Shown: positions 1 through 7,879, counted from the stretch's first letter. The stretch is DNA of 23,148 bases from Planctomycetota bacterium (GCA_024278775.1 JAJRSP010000148.1:1-23148), one strand, 5' to 3'. Numbers and translations: made by a program. The notes: a model not told the origin generated them from the sequence alone.

Positions 1-137
1 ATGGGACGGGCCGGAAACCTCTCAACCCCACGCGAGGATACGATGGCCCCCGCAAGCTGACAAAGGCAATACGTCCGACAACCATGCCAACGAAGATATC
101 ATACGTCCCTGTCACACTATTGCTTTTTCAGGGACGA

Positions 138-1460
138 CTATTTACCATCCGTGATAATAAACGGGGCTCGCCCCGTCTTCTGTTCGTGGGCGTCCTCGAT
201 CACTTCCACGCTCGCCCCCAACTTGTGCCACGGGGCGATCGGCCCCGGCAGAGGAATGAAAGGAAGACGCGCGACGGCGACGCCGCTCACCACAACGAGT
301 ATCGCTGCGCCCCCGAGGATATACCGTCGCACGAACCGGCCGCGGTCTCCCCATCCTTTGGAACGCAGGATCGGTAACCCGCGCCCACGAAGAATCACGA
401 CGGCCGTCGGAAGGAGGCTCAAATAGGCGGGAAGCGGCCAGTTGATTTTCGCGCCCGTGTGAAGACCGTGCCACGCACACATGAGTAGCCACTGCACGGC
501 GAAGCAGACTGCGAAACGGTAGTGACCGGCGGTGTCCCGGCGGAACTTCCGAATTGCCACCCCCAGCGTGACCATGAGCAACAGGAACACCAACGGCGAT
601 AGCAACAGAAACTGTCCCGCGAGCCATATCGGCGTGTGGTGCGGGGCGAATCGGACCTGCTGGGCAAGACGGCGCGATAGCTGAAACTGGAACGAGGCCC
701 AATCGTTCGTCGCGTTCCAGAAGATCACGGGCAAGGCGAGCATGGCCGCCAGCAGCAACGCGACCCATGGTGCCGGACCCCGCAGCATCCGCCGTCCCCG
801 TTCGTCGGATAGTAAGAAGAGAAATGTCGAGGGCATGAGAAACGCGGCCGGGTACTTTGACATGAAGCCCAAGCCCAGGCCCGCGCCTGCCAGAATCCAC
901 CAGCCGAGCGATCCACCGTGGTAGGCCTTCGACACGCCCACGAGCGTCACCAACCAGAAAAAAATAAGCGGGGCATCCGGCATCGCCAGAAAACCGGTGC
1001 CAAAAAACATCGGCGTGATGCTGAAGAGGAGTGCGGCCGACCAACCGGTGCGCCGACCGTACCACTCCGAGGCCAGCAGAAAACAGAGCCACGTGGAGGC
1101 GCATCCCAGCGCCCACGTGCCAATTCGTACGCCGATCTCGGTTTGTCCGAAGACGGACGTCCCGATCGAGATCAGCCAGGCTACGATCGGCGGATGGTCC
1201 AGGTAGCCCCACGCGGGATACTTCGAGTACATCCAGTAATAGGCCTCTTCTGGCAACAACACGAGAGAGGCCGCCACGAGCAGTCGGAGACCAACCAGAA
1301 GGAGAATCACCGACACGGCCAAGAACTTCGGCGACAGGAAACGCGCGTGTAGACCGACCGCCCACCCGACATGCGCCGTACCCAGACTCCCGGCCGCGGC
1401 GAGCCGATGCTTCAGTCGTCCTCCCACGAGGGGTGGCGTTAGTGAAGGAGAGTCACTCAA
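138..1460 (-). CDS. GT39/PMT_2-type membrane glycosyltransferase, C-terminus apparently truncated
   Basis: Polytopic inner-membrane protein of 440 residues. Family knowledge: such enzymes move a sugar from a polyprenyl-phosphate donor to a lipid, protein or glycan on the outer face of the membrane. Seen: an acidic EEAYYW motif at residues 71-76 just after the first membrane helix, followed by YLDHPP near 87-91, which is the hallmark first-loop arrangement of ArnT/PMT_2 enzymes, then about nine further hydrophobic segments. The start is a TTG, and several in-frame GTGs could replace it, because the first 40 residues look unconserved. The protein stops at PFIITDGK. Relatives usually continue here with a soluble segment (xxYQLASELAFY-like) and reach 500 residues or more, so I infer loss of roughly the last 80-100 residues. 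The stop codon lies in a repeat-like stretch. The acceptor substrate cannot be told. Confidence 0.83.
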   Translation of the reverse strand: MSDSPSLTPPLVGGRLKHRLAAAGSLGTAHVGWAVGLHARFLSPKFLAVSVILLLVGLRLLVAASLVLLPEEAYYWMYSKYPAWGYLDHPPIVAWLISIGTSVFGQTEIGVRIGTWALGCASTWLCFLLASEWYGRRTGWSAALLFSITPMFFGTGFLAMPDAPLIFFWLVTLVGVSKAYHGGSLGWWILAGAGLGLGFMSKYPAAFLMPSTFLFLLSDERGRRMLRGPAPWVALLLAAMLALPVIFWNATNDWASFQFQLSRRLAQQVRFAPHHTPIWLAGQFLLLSPLVFLLLMVTLGVAIRKFRRDTAGHYRFAVCFAVQWLLMCAWHGLHTGAKINWPLPAYLSLLPTAVVILRGRGLPILRSKGWGDRGRFVRRYILGGAAILVVVSGVAVARLPFIPLPGPIAPWHKLGASVEVIEDAHEQKTGRAPFIITDGK

Positions 1461-1629
1461 GGCATTTCCACCGGTGCGGTTTCTTGTCGTGTTCTTGTTA
1501 TAATGTGTGCCGCTGCTTCGTGATGACTCTCCGGGGAAACCCCCGACGCGAACGCTTCATCCCCGCAGCGTATCCCATTATTTGTTATTTACGAGCGCAC
1601 TTGCGACGCGCATCTGCCCACGCGTCCTG

Positions 1630-2256
1630 TTACTTTTTCTCTTTCTCCCAATCGACTTGAATCCCTTGTGCGACGAGGGCGTCATTATACTTCTCGGGGT
1701 CGGCCCGTAGTTTTTTCTCACATCCCTTACAACAGAAGTATATTTTTTTGCCGTTGGAAAGCGTGGTATGAACACTCGGGTCGATCTCCCCGCCCATGAC
1801 CGGACATTTCGTCTGATAGGTGAAACTCGCGGCCAATTTTGCCTTGAAGCTGTCGGGGTCGTCCTTGAACTTCTTGATGCACATCGGACAACAAAAACTG
1901 ATCTTCTCTCCGTTGTGCATGGTCGTGCCACCCGGTTCCTCCGGGTCCAGCTCTTTGCCGCTAACCGGGCAGGTAGTCTGAATCTTCGGGAGCTTCGCAA
2001 GAATAGCGCGTTGGGCGGCGGTCTCTTTGGCAAACTTGGCCGGATTGGCTTTGTATTTCTTAATGCAGCCTTTGCAGCAGAAGTAGACCGGACCGTCCGC
2101 GGTATCAATACTGGTGAAGAAGTCGATGGGCTCCGCAACAATAGGACAGAGCGCCTTGGTGGCGTCGACCTTTTCGTTGCCCGCCGCGTTGAGGACGGCC
2201 GACGTCATGGCGATGGCACCAAGGGCGATGACTACAGTAAAAGCAAAACGTTTCAT
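1630..2256 (-). CDS. Exported protein with three TRASH/YHS-like cysteine metal-binding modules
   Basis: 208 residues with an N-terminal signal peptide (KR then a hydrophobic core, likely cleaved near AAG at 24-26). The mature part is three copies of one module: CP-x(~20)-FCCxxCxKK. The cysteines are C37/C60-C61-C64, C96/C122-C123-C126 and C151/C175-C176-C179, spaced by lysine-rich helices containing DP or NP. These resemble TRASH/YHS metal-binding domains seen in copper and heavy-metal handling proteins. I infer periplasmic metal binding or sensing of metal stress; the metal is unknown. The ATG start is well supported by AGGAGA nine bases upstream on the minus strand. The gene stands alone between the glycosyltransferase (169 bp away) and the carbamoyltransferase cassette. 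Three tandem modules in an exported protein are unusual, since one is more common. Confidence 0.85.
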   Translation of the reverse strand: MKRFAFTVVIALGAIAMTSAVLNAAGNEKVDATKALCPIVAEPIDFFTSIDTADGPVYFCCKGCIKKYKANPAKFAKETAAQRAILAKLPKIQTTCPVSGKELDPEEPGGTTMHNGEKISFCCPMCIKKFKDDPDSFKAKLAASFTYQTKCPVMGGEIDPSVHTTLSNGKKIYFCCKGCEKKLRADPEKYNDALVAQGIQVDWEKEKK

Positions 2257-2512
2257 GTTAATCTGTCTCCTGAAAAAATGTGTTCCCTAGATCGGTTCCC
2301 ACAAAAGCAGGAGCCGGGCCGCAACCTTTGTACAGACCTACCAGTCTACTTAACTACTCGATTTATGGTATCTCCGCATCAGGAGGATCGTAACAGCCCT
2401 GTCATACGTTACCAAGCTAACGGATGGTATCTTCACCATGCCGCTGGAGGGCCCGGCATCCCACCCCAACACATACTGTAGGCTATTGTGGCGCGATCCG
2501 CCCTGCACGGGG

Positions 2513-2671
2513 CTAAAACAGCGGATAGATGAACGGGGCGAGCGGCGAGGAGCTGGCAAACACCAGCAGCCCCCCCACAATCAGCAGCACGGCGATAAAC
2601 GGGATGAGCCACCATTTCTTCTCTTGCTTGATGAACAGAAAAAACTCTTTGATGAGCGATTGCTTGGCCAT
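2513..2671 (-). CDS. DUF5989 small membrane protein (SxtK-like)
   Basis: A 52-residue single-pass membrane protein. It starts MAKQSLIKEFFLFIKQEKKWW, followed by one hydrophobic helix (about residues 22-40) and a short tail ending APFIYPLF. This pattern (SLxxEFxxFxKxxKKWW, one helix, APFIYxLF end) is what I know as DUF5989, a family found next to NodU/CmcH carbamoyltransferases and represented by SxtK in saxitoxin clusters. The start was set at the ATG at 2671 because the family begins there; an in-frame GTG ten codons upstream is possible but adds only polar residues. A GGAG lies 12 bases before the ATG. The gene sits 36 bp after the carbamoyltransferase stop, so it is probably cotranscribed. 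The molecular role is unknown; I infer a membrane partner of the carbamoylation step. Confidence 0.8.
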   Translation of the reverse strand: MAKQSLIKEFFLFIKQEKKWWLIPFIAVLLIVGGLLVFASSSPLAPFIYPLF

Positions 2672-2707
2672 AGGTCTTGTTTTCTCCGTCCTCTGCGCCA
2701 CCCGTCG

Positions 2708-4492
2708 TTATCGAATCGTGGCGCTCTCGGCCGTGTTGAGCCCCGCCTCCAGGGCGACGCTGCGCTTCATACCCTCTTCATAATCGACCACCTCGGGCTT
2801 TTTGGTGACGATGTAGTGCCCGATCACGAGGGCGTCAATGCCCGTATGCACGAAGGTATGGTAGGCGTCTTCCGGTGTGCAGACAATCGGCTCGCCACGT
2901 ACGTTGAACGATGTGTTGATGACGACAGGCACGCCGCTTTTTTCACCGAATTTTTTGATGAGTCGGTAATACAGCCCGTTGTCCTCCGCGGTGACCGTTT
3001 GTACGCGGCCGGTGCCGTCCTTGTGGGTCACAGCGGGAAGCACGGCGTGCATTTCCTTACGCACCTCGGGCACCAGGAGCATGAACGGGGCGTCCATCCC
3101 TTCGGGCATGTCGAAGTATTCGTGGGCCTTTTCTCGAAGGACAGCCGGGGCAAACGGCCGAAACGCCTCTCGGAATTTCACCTTGGCATTGATGATGTCT
3201 TTCATTTTCGGGTTGCGGGCGTCGGCCAGGATGGACCGAGCCCCCAGCGCTCGCGGGCCGAACTCCAACCGGCCCTGAAACCAGCCGATCACCTGTCCGT
3301 CGATAATGAGCTGTGCCGTTCGGTCCAGCATCTCTTCGACGTCGTCGATATGCGTGTATTCCGCACCGGCGCGGTCCAGGGCCGACTTGATGTCGGCGTC
3401 GTCAAACGCCGGCCCCCACAGCGCATGCGTCATGGTAAACTCGCGCGGATGATTCAGTGCGCAGTGGTAGGTGTAAAACGCCGCGCCCAGCGCGCCGCCT
3501 GAGTCTCCGGCCGCCGGTTGGATGAAGATGTGGTCGAAGCCCGCCTCCTGCAGAATCTTCCAGTTGGCCACACAGTTCAACCCGACACCACCCGCGATGC
3601 AGATGTTTTTCATGCCGGTTTCTTGCTGAATGTGCCGCGCGGATTTGACCATGATCTCTTCCACGATCTTTTGCCCGGAGTGGGCGATGTCGCGGTGGAA
3701 ATCGTTCAGCTCGGTTTCGGAGGGGCGCTGCGGCTGTCCGAACAGCTTCTCCCATTCGTCACTGATCGTGCGGTCGGTGCTGTAGGCGTGGACGAAGTAT
3801 TTCAGGTTCAGGCGGATGCTGCCGTCCTCTTTGATGTCTACGATCTCGCGAAACTTATCGACGTATTTTGGTGTACCGTACGGTGCCAGGCCCATCACCT
3901 TCCACTCGGCGTCGTTGATCCGAAAACCCAGATAGGCCGTGATGGCGGAAAAGAGCAGCCCCACCGAATGTGGAAAGCGAATTTCCTTGCGCATCTCGAT
4001 CTGATTACCGCGCCCGACGCCCCACGCGGTTGTCGTCCACTCCCCCACACCGTCTGCGGTGAGGATGGCCGCCTCCTCAAATGGCGACACAAGGAACGCG
4101 CTGGCCGCGTGCGAAAGGTGGTGCTGGCAGTAGAGGATGTCTTTGTCGACCCCGAGATGGTTCTGTATTTCGCTGCCGATGCGAAGGCGCTGCCCGAGCC
4201 ATAGCGGAATTGCCTTGAGCCACGGGCGGTAGGTCCGCGGCCAATACGCGAGAATCGTCTCGAGGATGCGGTTGAACTTGACGAGCGGCTTTTCGTAGAA
4301 GCAGATGTGATCGACCTGTTCGATCGTCACGCCGGCCTCGCGCAAGCAATACTCGATCGCTTGGATGGGAAAACCGTTGTAGTGTTTTTTTCGGTTGAAC
4401 CGCTCTTCTTCGGCTGCGGCGATGAGTTGCCCGTCGCGCACCAACGCCACGCCGGCGTCATGGTAGTAACAGGATATCCCCAACACAATCAC
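2708..4492 (-). CDS. Carbamoyltransferase, NodU/CmcH/TobZ family (SxtI-like)
   Basis: 594 residues, a full-length member of the O-carbamoyltransferase family that uses carbamoyl phosphate and ATP, via carbamoyladenylate, to carbamoylate a hydroxyl group. Seen: the N-terminal IVLGISCYYHDAGVALV signature; AAAEEERFNRKKH near residue 27; HHLSH at 124-128 (metal-binding histidines of the Kae1-like domain); LTADGVGEW; GGVGLNC; GPRALGARSI near 410 (start of the YrdC-like C-terminal part); and NTSFNVRGEPIV near 525. Both active-site halves are present with no visible defect. The start is a GTG, chosen because the family begins at this I/V-L-G-I-S strand. It lies 22 bp after the SxtJ-like gene and 36 bp before the DUF5989 gene, so the three probably form one unit. 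The substrate is unknown; a cell-surface polysaccharide or small metabolite is my inference. Confidence 0.93.
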   Translation of the reverse strand: MIVLGISCYYHDAGVALVRDGQLIAAAEEERFNRKKHYNGFPIQAIEYCLREAGVTIEQVDHICFYEKPLVKFNRILETILAYWPRTYRPWLKAIPLWLGQRLRIGSEIQNHLGVDKDILYCQHHLSHAASAFLVSPFEEAAILTADGVGEWTTTAWGVGRGNQIEMRKEIRFPHSVGLLFSAITAYLGFRINDAEWKVMGLAPYGTPKYVDKFREIVDIKEDGSIRLNLKYFVHAYSTDRTISDEWEKLFGQPQRPSETELNDFHRDIAHSGQKIVEEIMVKSARHIQQETGMKNICIAGGVGLNCVANWKILQEAGFDHIFIQPAAGDSGGALGAAFYTYHCALNHPREFTMTHALWGPAFDDADIKSALDRAGAEYTHIDDVEEMLDRTAQLIIDGQVIGWFQGRLEFGPRALGARSILADARNPKMKDIINAKVKFREAFRPFAPAVLREKAHEYFDMPEGMDAPFMLLVPEVRKEMHAVLPAVTHKDGTGRVQTVTAEDNGLYYRLIKKFGEKSGVPVVINTSFNVRGEPIVCTPEDAYHTFVHTGIDALVIGHYIVTKKPEVVDYEEGMKRSVALEAGLNTAESATIR

Positions 4493-4514
4493 GATGGTTG
4501 TTGTCCGCCTCGTA

Positions 4515-4964
4515 CTAGAATGGTCGCCTTAGCCGTTCGATCGTCGGCTCGTGCGGTTTGTATGTTTCCCAATAGGTGCCGCCCGCGTGATGCTTCTTTC
4601 GCAGCGGATCACCCAATCGAACGATCGCCGAAAACACCGGAAGAAGCACAAAAAACAAAACGGTCAGCATGATGGTGGACATCACCACGCCGATCGAGGA
4701 AGCCACGGTCATCCAGACGACATAGATCGGCTTGGCCACCGACGACGCGTACGAGACAGCGCACAGCATCGCACCAAGCCCCCAGAAGCAGACGGCCGTC
4801 ATCTGCGGGGGAGCAGCCGACCACTCCAACACACCGTGCGACGAGCGGTAGGCACTCACAATCCAAAGCAACGCCCCGAGCACGCCGAAACCGAGCACCA
4901 TCGCCCGGCCGAACGCGCGAAGGTCTTCTTCGTTCGGATTTTTATTGACGGTGAAAACGGACAC
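4515..4964 (-). CDS. SxtJ-family membrane protein
   Basis: 149 residues with about four hydrophobic helices. The N-terminal NKNPNEEDLRAFG resembles the xxPxxxxLRxFG opening of the SxtJ family. The C-terminal half has the family pattern: a helix ending PVFSAIVRLGDPLRKK, then a TYW and a basic tail finishing RRPF. SxtJ proteins are known from saxitoxin gene clusters and, more widely, next to carbamoyltransferases, as here. It is the middle member of metG - this gene - carbamoyltransferase - DUF5989, with 32 bp from the metG stop and 22 bp to the carbamoyltransferase. The start is a GTG without a clear ribosome-binding site, so it is uncertain by a few codons. Biochemical function is unknown; the conserved linkage suggests it helps present or export the carbamoylated substrate. 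Confidence 0.78.
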   Translation of the reverse strand: MSVFTVNKNPNEEDLRAFGRAMVLGFGVLGALLWIVSAYRSSHGVLEWSAAPPQMTAVCFWGLGAMLCAVSYASSVAKPIYVVWMTVASSIGVVMSTIMLTVLFFVLLPVFSAIVRLGDPLRKKHHAGGTYWETYKPHEPTIERLRRPF

Positions 4965-4996
4965 GATCGTGTTCGTCGACGGGTCGTGGCGAGGCC

Positions 4997-6739
4997 TTAT
5001 GCGTCGGCGAAGATCTCCTTCGGATCAAGTTTTTTGACGAGAATCTCCGCCTCTCCCAGGATGTGTCCCGGTGGAAGTTCATCCGTCGCGGCGGACCAGC
5101 ATTCGTACCCCTCGGGGAGGTTGAGCATCCGAGCCGCCTTGCCGGCCGTATGCGGCAGGAACGGGGCGATCAGCGTGGCGAGCGTTCGCGCAGTCTGAAG
5201 ACAGACATTGATCGCACGGCCACAGGCGGCCATGTCCGTTTTTCGAGACAGAAAGGGCTTGGTGGCGTCAAAATAGCCATTTCCGGATCGGGCGAGGCTC
5301 ATGACTTCATGCAGCGCCGACTTGAAATGGCAAGCCTCCAACTCCACACCGGCCCGGTCACGAGTGGCCGCCAAGCGCGCGAGTTGCTCGCGATCGAGTT
5401 CATCTCGCTCGCCCGGCTCGGGAATCTTGCCACCAAAGTATTTGTGGGCAAAGGTCATGGTTCGATTGAAGAAGTTGCCGAAGGCGTTGACCAGCTCGCC
5501 GTTGTTTCTTGCAATAAAGTCGTCCATGTCGAACGCCGTGCGCGCCTGCTCGGGCGCGATGGCCGTCAAATAAAAACGAAGCGGGTCCGGGTCAAACGTG
5601 CTCAGGAAGTCTTCAATCCAGACTGCACTTCCCCGGCTCTTGCTGATTTTTTCTTCATCCTTGCCAGGGAACTTGATGTTCAGAAATGCGTTCGAGACGA
5701 CATTGTGCGGCAGTTGATACTCGCCGGGCTCGCCCTGGAGGCTGTCACTATCGTGAGAGGCCAGCAGCATCGCCGGCCAGGTGATCGCGTGGAAGACGAT
5801 GTTATCTTCGCCGATAAAATGAACCACCTTGCAATCGGGGTCTTTCCACCATCTGGCGTAGTCGGCCCGGTCGCCGCCGCGTTGTTCGAGCAGGGCGGCC
5901 GTGAACGAAACATAGCCAGTGGGTGCGTCGAACCAGACGTAAAGCGATTTACCCTGCGCATCGGGATCGTCAAGCGGCACGGGCACACCCCAGGTGAGAT
6001 CGCGCGTCATGGCCCGCTCGGGCAGGCCTTCCGCCTCGATGCGGCCCAGCGATTGATTGAGCACCGTCGTACGCCAGGTCGCGCCGCAGGCGTCGGCATC
6101 TCTCTTGGTGCTCAGCCATTCCGTGAGACGCGCCTGCAACTGGTCAAGCCGCAAGTACCAATGGACGGTCTCGCGCAGCTCAGGCGTGGACCCCGTCATG
6201 ACGCTTACCGGGTGGAGTAGTTCGGTCTGATCCACGGATCTTCCGCAATCTTCACATTGGTCTCCGAAGGCACTCTCACTCTTGCAGTGGGGGCACGTGC
6301 CTTTGACGAAGCGGTCCGGGAGAAACTGCTCGGCCTCCGTGTCGTAGAGCTGTGTGGTCTTTCGCTTGGTGAAGAAGCCTTTGTCGTGAATCTTCAGGAA
6401 TAAATCCTGGCTCATTTTGTTATGAATATCCACGTAGCCGGGCTGATGCGTTCCGCCGTAGACGTCAAATTCGATACCCAAACCGGAGAAATCCCGCTTT
6501 TGGGATTGGTTAAAATGGGCCGTAAGATCCTCGACGCTCCGACTCTGTTCCCGGGCGGTTTTGAGGGCGGCTACTCCGTTATCATCGCTCCCACAAATAA
6601 AGCGAACGTCCACACCGGTGGCGCGGAGGTAGCGTACGTAGGTGTCTGCCGGCAGATAGGCACCGGCAATATGACCGACGTGCAACCGCCCGTTGGAATA
6701 GGGAAGGGCCGCGGTGACCAGAAAACGCCTTGAGGACAT
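4997..6739 (-). CDS. metG: Methionyl-tRNA synthetase
   Basis: 580 residues. Charges tRNA-Met with methionine in the cytoplasm. Seen: class I signature HVGH at residues 20-23; a zinc knuckle with C149, C152, C162 and C165, i.e. the single-knuckle zinc-binding type; WFDAPTGYVSFT; GEDNIVFHAITWPAML; and the KMSKS loop as KISKS at 364-368, followed by a helical anticodon-binding domain. There is no C-terminal EMAP/Trbp111-like tRNA-binding domain, which many bacterial MetRS of 650-700 residues carry, so this is the short form. The start is an ATG preceded by a poor ribosome-binding site; upstream lies a good minus-strand promoter. It is the first gene of a minus-strand run that continues into the carbamoyltransferase cassette. 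Confidence 0.97.
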   Translation of the reverse strand: MSSRRFLVTAALPYSNGRLHVGHIAGAYLPADTYVRYLRATGVDVRFICGSDDNGVAALKTAREQSRSVEDLTAHFNQSQKRDFSGLGIEFDVYGGTHQPGYVDIHNKMSQDLFLKIHDKGFFTKRKTTQLYDTEAEQFLPDRFVKGTCPHCKSESAFGDQCEDCGRSVDQTELLHPVSVMTGSTPELRETVHWYLRLDQLQARLTEWLSTKRDADACGATWRTTVLNQSLGRIEAEGLPERAMTRDLTWGVPVPLDDPDAQGKSLYVWFDAPTGYVSFTAALLEQRGGDRADYARWWKDPDCKVVHFIGEDNIVFHAITWPAMLLASHDSDSLQGEPGEYQLPHNVVSNAFLNIKFPGKDEEKISKSRGSAVWIEDFLSTFDPDPLRFYLTAIAPEQARTAFDMDDFIARNNGELVNAFGNFFNRTMTFAHKYFGGKIPEPGERDELDREQLARLAATRDRAGVELEACHFKSALHEVMSLARSGNGYFDATKPFLSRKTDMAACGRAINVCLQTARTLATLIAPFLPHTAGKAARMLNLPEGYECWSAATDELPPGHILGEAEILVKKLDPKEIFADA

Positions 6740-6804
6740 CGAAACCGTCGATTTCAGTATTGGAACCGTTTGAACCCGCGTCGCAACGCGACGCTATGGC
6801 GGCG

Positions 6805-6832
6805 ATTGTATACAGTCCCGGCGCGATGACAA
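6805..6832 (-). promoter_or_regulatory. Putative sigma70-type promoter for metG
   Basis: On the minus strand, TTGTCA (-35, at 6827-6832), a 16-bp spacer and TACAAT (-10, at 6805-6810). It lies about 65 bp upstream of the metG ATG and faces away from the tatA promoter. Assigned by consensus match only. Confidence 0.55.
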
Positions 6833-6854
6833 GAATAGGCAGTCAGGTTAGGCA

Positions 6855-6866
6855 CGGCACGTGCCG
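6855..6866. promoter_or_regulatory. 12-bp perfect palindrome between divergent promoters
   Basis: CGGCACGTGCCG, a perfect dyad. It is centred 20 bp upstream of the tatA -35 and about 28 bp upstream of the metG -35. The position would suit a dimeric regulator acting on both directions, but no regulator gene is nearby and binding is only an inference. Confidence 0.35.
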
Positions 6867-6880
6867 ATGGAATCTTCGCT

Positions 6881-6910
6881 TTGACGTGCCACGTAAGCAC
6901 CGAGTATAAT
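6881..6910 (+). promoter_or_regulatory. Putative sigma70-type promoter for tatA
   Basis: TTGACG (6881-6886), an 18-bp spacer and a perfect TATAAT (6905-6910). This is one of the best promoter matches in the window. Transcription would begin near 6917, leaving a leader of about 78 nt before the tatA ATG. Confidence 0.65.
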
Positions 6911-6994
6911 TAGGGTGCCGGTGGGGAAGCCGGCCGCAGAACGACGGTCGGAAGGTGTTGTAGAAATCGAGCGAGCCACACACGGAATCAAGCC

Positions 6995-7240
6995 ATGGAT
7001 CAGGCGATACTAGCTATGTTCGGACTGCCCGGTGGAATGGAAATGGTGGTGATTCTCGTCGTCGCGCTGCTCATCTTCGGCCGGCGACTGCCCGACGTGG
7101 CACGATCACTCGGCAAGAGCATCGTCGAGTTCAAAAAGGGCATTCGAGATGTCAAGGAAGACATCGAAGATCAGGCCCACCTGGATGTGAAGCCCCCCAC
7201 CCCTGACGATCAGCCGAAGCCGACGTCGAAGCAGCCGTAA
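6995..7240 (+). CDS. tatA: Sec-independent translocase subunit TatA/TatE
   Basis: 81 residues. Forms the pore-like assembly of the twin-arginine translocase that exports folded proteins across the inner membrane. Seen: one N-terminal membrane helix (about 15-28) entered after FGLPGGMEM; the FG hinge at 28-29; then the amphipathic helix RRLPDVARSLGKSIVEFKKGIRD; then an acidic and proline-rich disordered tail. All are textbook TatA features. It is a single-gene unit on the plus strand, converging with the next minus-strand gene (45 bp between stops), and is not beside tatC. Family-level assignment is firm; whether it is the main TatA or an extra paralogue cannot be told. Confidence 0.93.
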   Translation: MDQAILAMFGLPGGMEMVVILVVALLIFGRRLPDVARSLGKSIVEFKKGIRDVKEDIEDQAHLDVKPPTPDDQPKPTSKQP

Positions 7241-7285
7241 CCCGACGTGCGCCGTGGTCTGACGGGTCTTCCAGCGGCAGGTTCC

Positions 7286-7813
7286 TCATTCACTTTTTTC
7301 GCGTAGTTCGTCGAGGGTGACCTTGAACGCTTCGTCGAAGCTGAATACGTCGTCGAAGTCTTCGAGGGTATCCTCCGGTTGCTTGCGCATCATGTCGAAG
7401 TCGATAAAACCGAAGACAATGCGGCCGAGGTCGCGGGTCTGGTGGATATTCCAGTCCTCGAGCACGACCCGCGCCATAAGCCCCCATCGCTGTAGTGCGT
7501 AGTCGCGGAGCGACCAACACAACTCCCGCCCACCAACGTGTCGGTTGAGTTTATCGCAGCCGCCGGCCGACTCGATCTCGCCGACGACCGGCTCCGGGAG
7601 CTCGCCGGCGTGATACATCGCGATCAGGTCGTTCCAATCCAGGTCTTGTTTGAGCAGGAAATGGTGCAAATGTTTGTGGGCTTCGGTCTCAGGACCGTGG
7701 ATTTGGTCAGCCGCGAAGCCAAGCCCCTCGCGCACGAAGAGGTAGGCCTGCTCGGGATACTTGCCGACGTGTCGGACTAAATCCTGTAGCGTTTTTGACG
7801 GTTGGTCTACCAT
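7286..7813 (-). CDS. Minf_1886 / TIGR04138 family protein (Verrucomicrobia-Planctomycetes restricted)
   Basis: 175 residues, soluble, no signal peptide. I recognise the family from its opening (LVRHVGKYPEQAYLFVREGLGFAADQIHGP near 13-42), the HKHLHHFLL segment, RELCWSLRDYALQRWGLMARVVLEDWNIHQTRDLGRIVFGFIDFDMM (about 95-141) and the acidic end with DTLEDFDDVFSFDEAF. The family is conserved in planctomycetes and verrucomicrobia and has no assigned function. The start is an ATG at the head of the conserved part. It lies 137 bp downstream of the RicT-like gene in the same direction, separated by two small GC hairpins, so it may or may not share a transcript. No catalytic motif was visible. Confidence 0.88.
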   Translation of the reverse strand: MVDQPSKTLQDLVRHVGKYPEQAYLFVREGLGFAADQIHGPETEAHKHLHHFLLKQDLDWNDLIAMYHAGELPEPVVGEIESAGGCDKLNRHVGGRELCWSLRDYALQRWGLMARVVLEDWNIHQTRDLGRIVFGFIDFDMMRKQPEDTLEDFDDVFSFDEAFKVTLDELREKSE

Positions 7814-7857
7814 GCGTATTGAACAAGACTTTCATGTCCGGCTTGATACGCCGAATC

Positions 7858-7879
7858 CCACGGGAGCCTGTGCCCGTGG
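7858..7879 (-). other. GC-rich hairpin between ricT-like gene and Minf_1886 gene
   Basis: Arms CCACGGG and CCCGTGG with an 8-nt loop. A second hairpin (CCGGT/ACCGG arms) follows at about 7900-7918. No T-run follows on either strand, so these may be weak pause or mRNA-processing structures rather than a classic terminator. Confidence 0.4.

Noticed and set aside
1..60. A 19-codon plus-strand frame ATG-TGA at the window edge
   Set aside because: Too short to judge; could be the end of a plus-strand gene or chance. No motif and no ribosome-binding site visible.
2438..2459. Hairpin ATGCCG/CGGCAT after the DUF5989 gene as a terminator
   Set aside because: Only six pairs, a 10-nt loop and no T-run on the minus strand; not enough to call a terminator.
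2438..3502. A 354-codon plus-strand frame opposite the carbamoyltransferase
   Set aside because: It spans the gene end, the DUF5989 gene and the spacer, with no motif; it is a shadow of the minus-strand genes.
2513..4964. A saxitoxin-like natural product cluster
   Set aside because: Only the carbamoyltransferase, SxtJ-like and DUF5989 genes are present; no polyketide synthase, amidinotransferase or tailoring genes. The cassette is common outside toxin clusters.
5063..6220. A 385-codon open frame on the plus strand opposite metG
   Set aside because: It is antisense to a gene with all MetRS motifs, gives no recognisable protein, and is what GC-rich codon bias produces.
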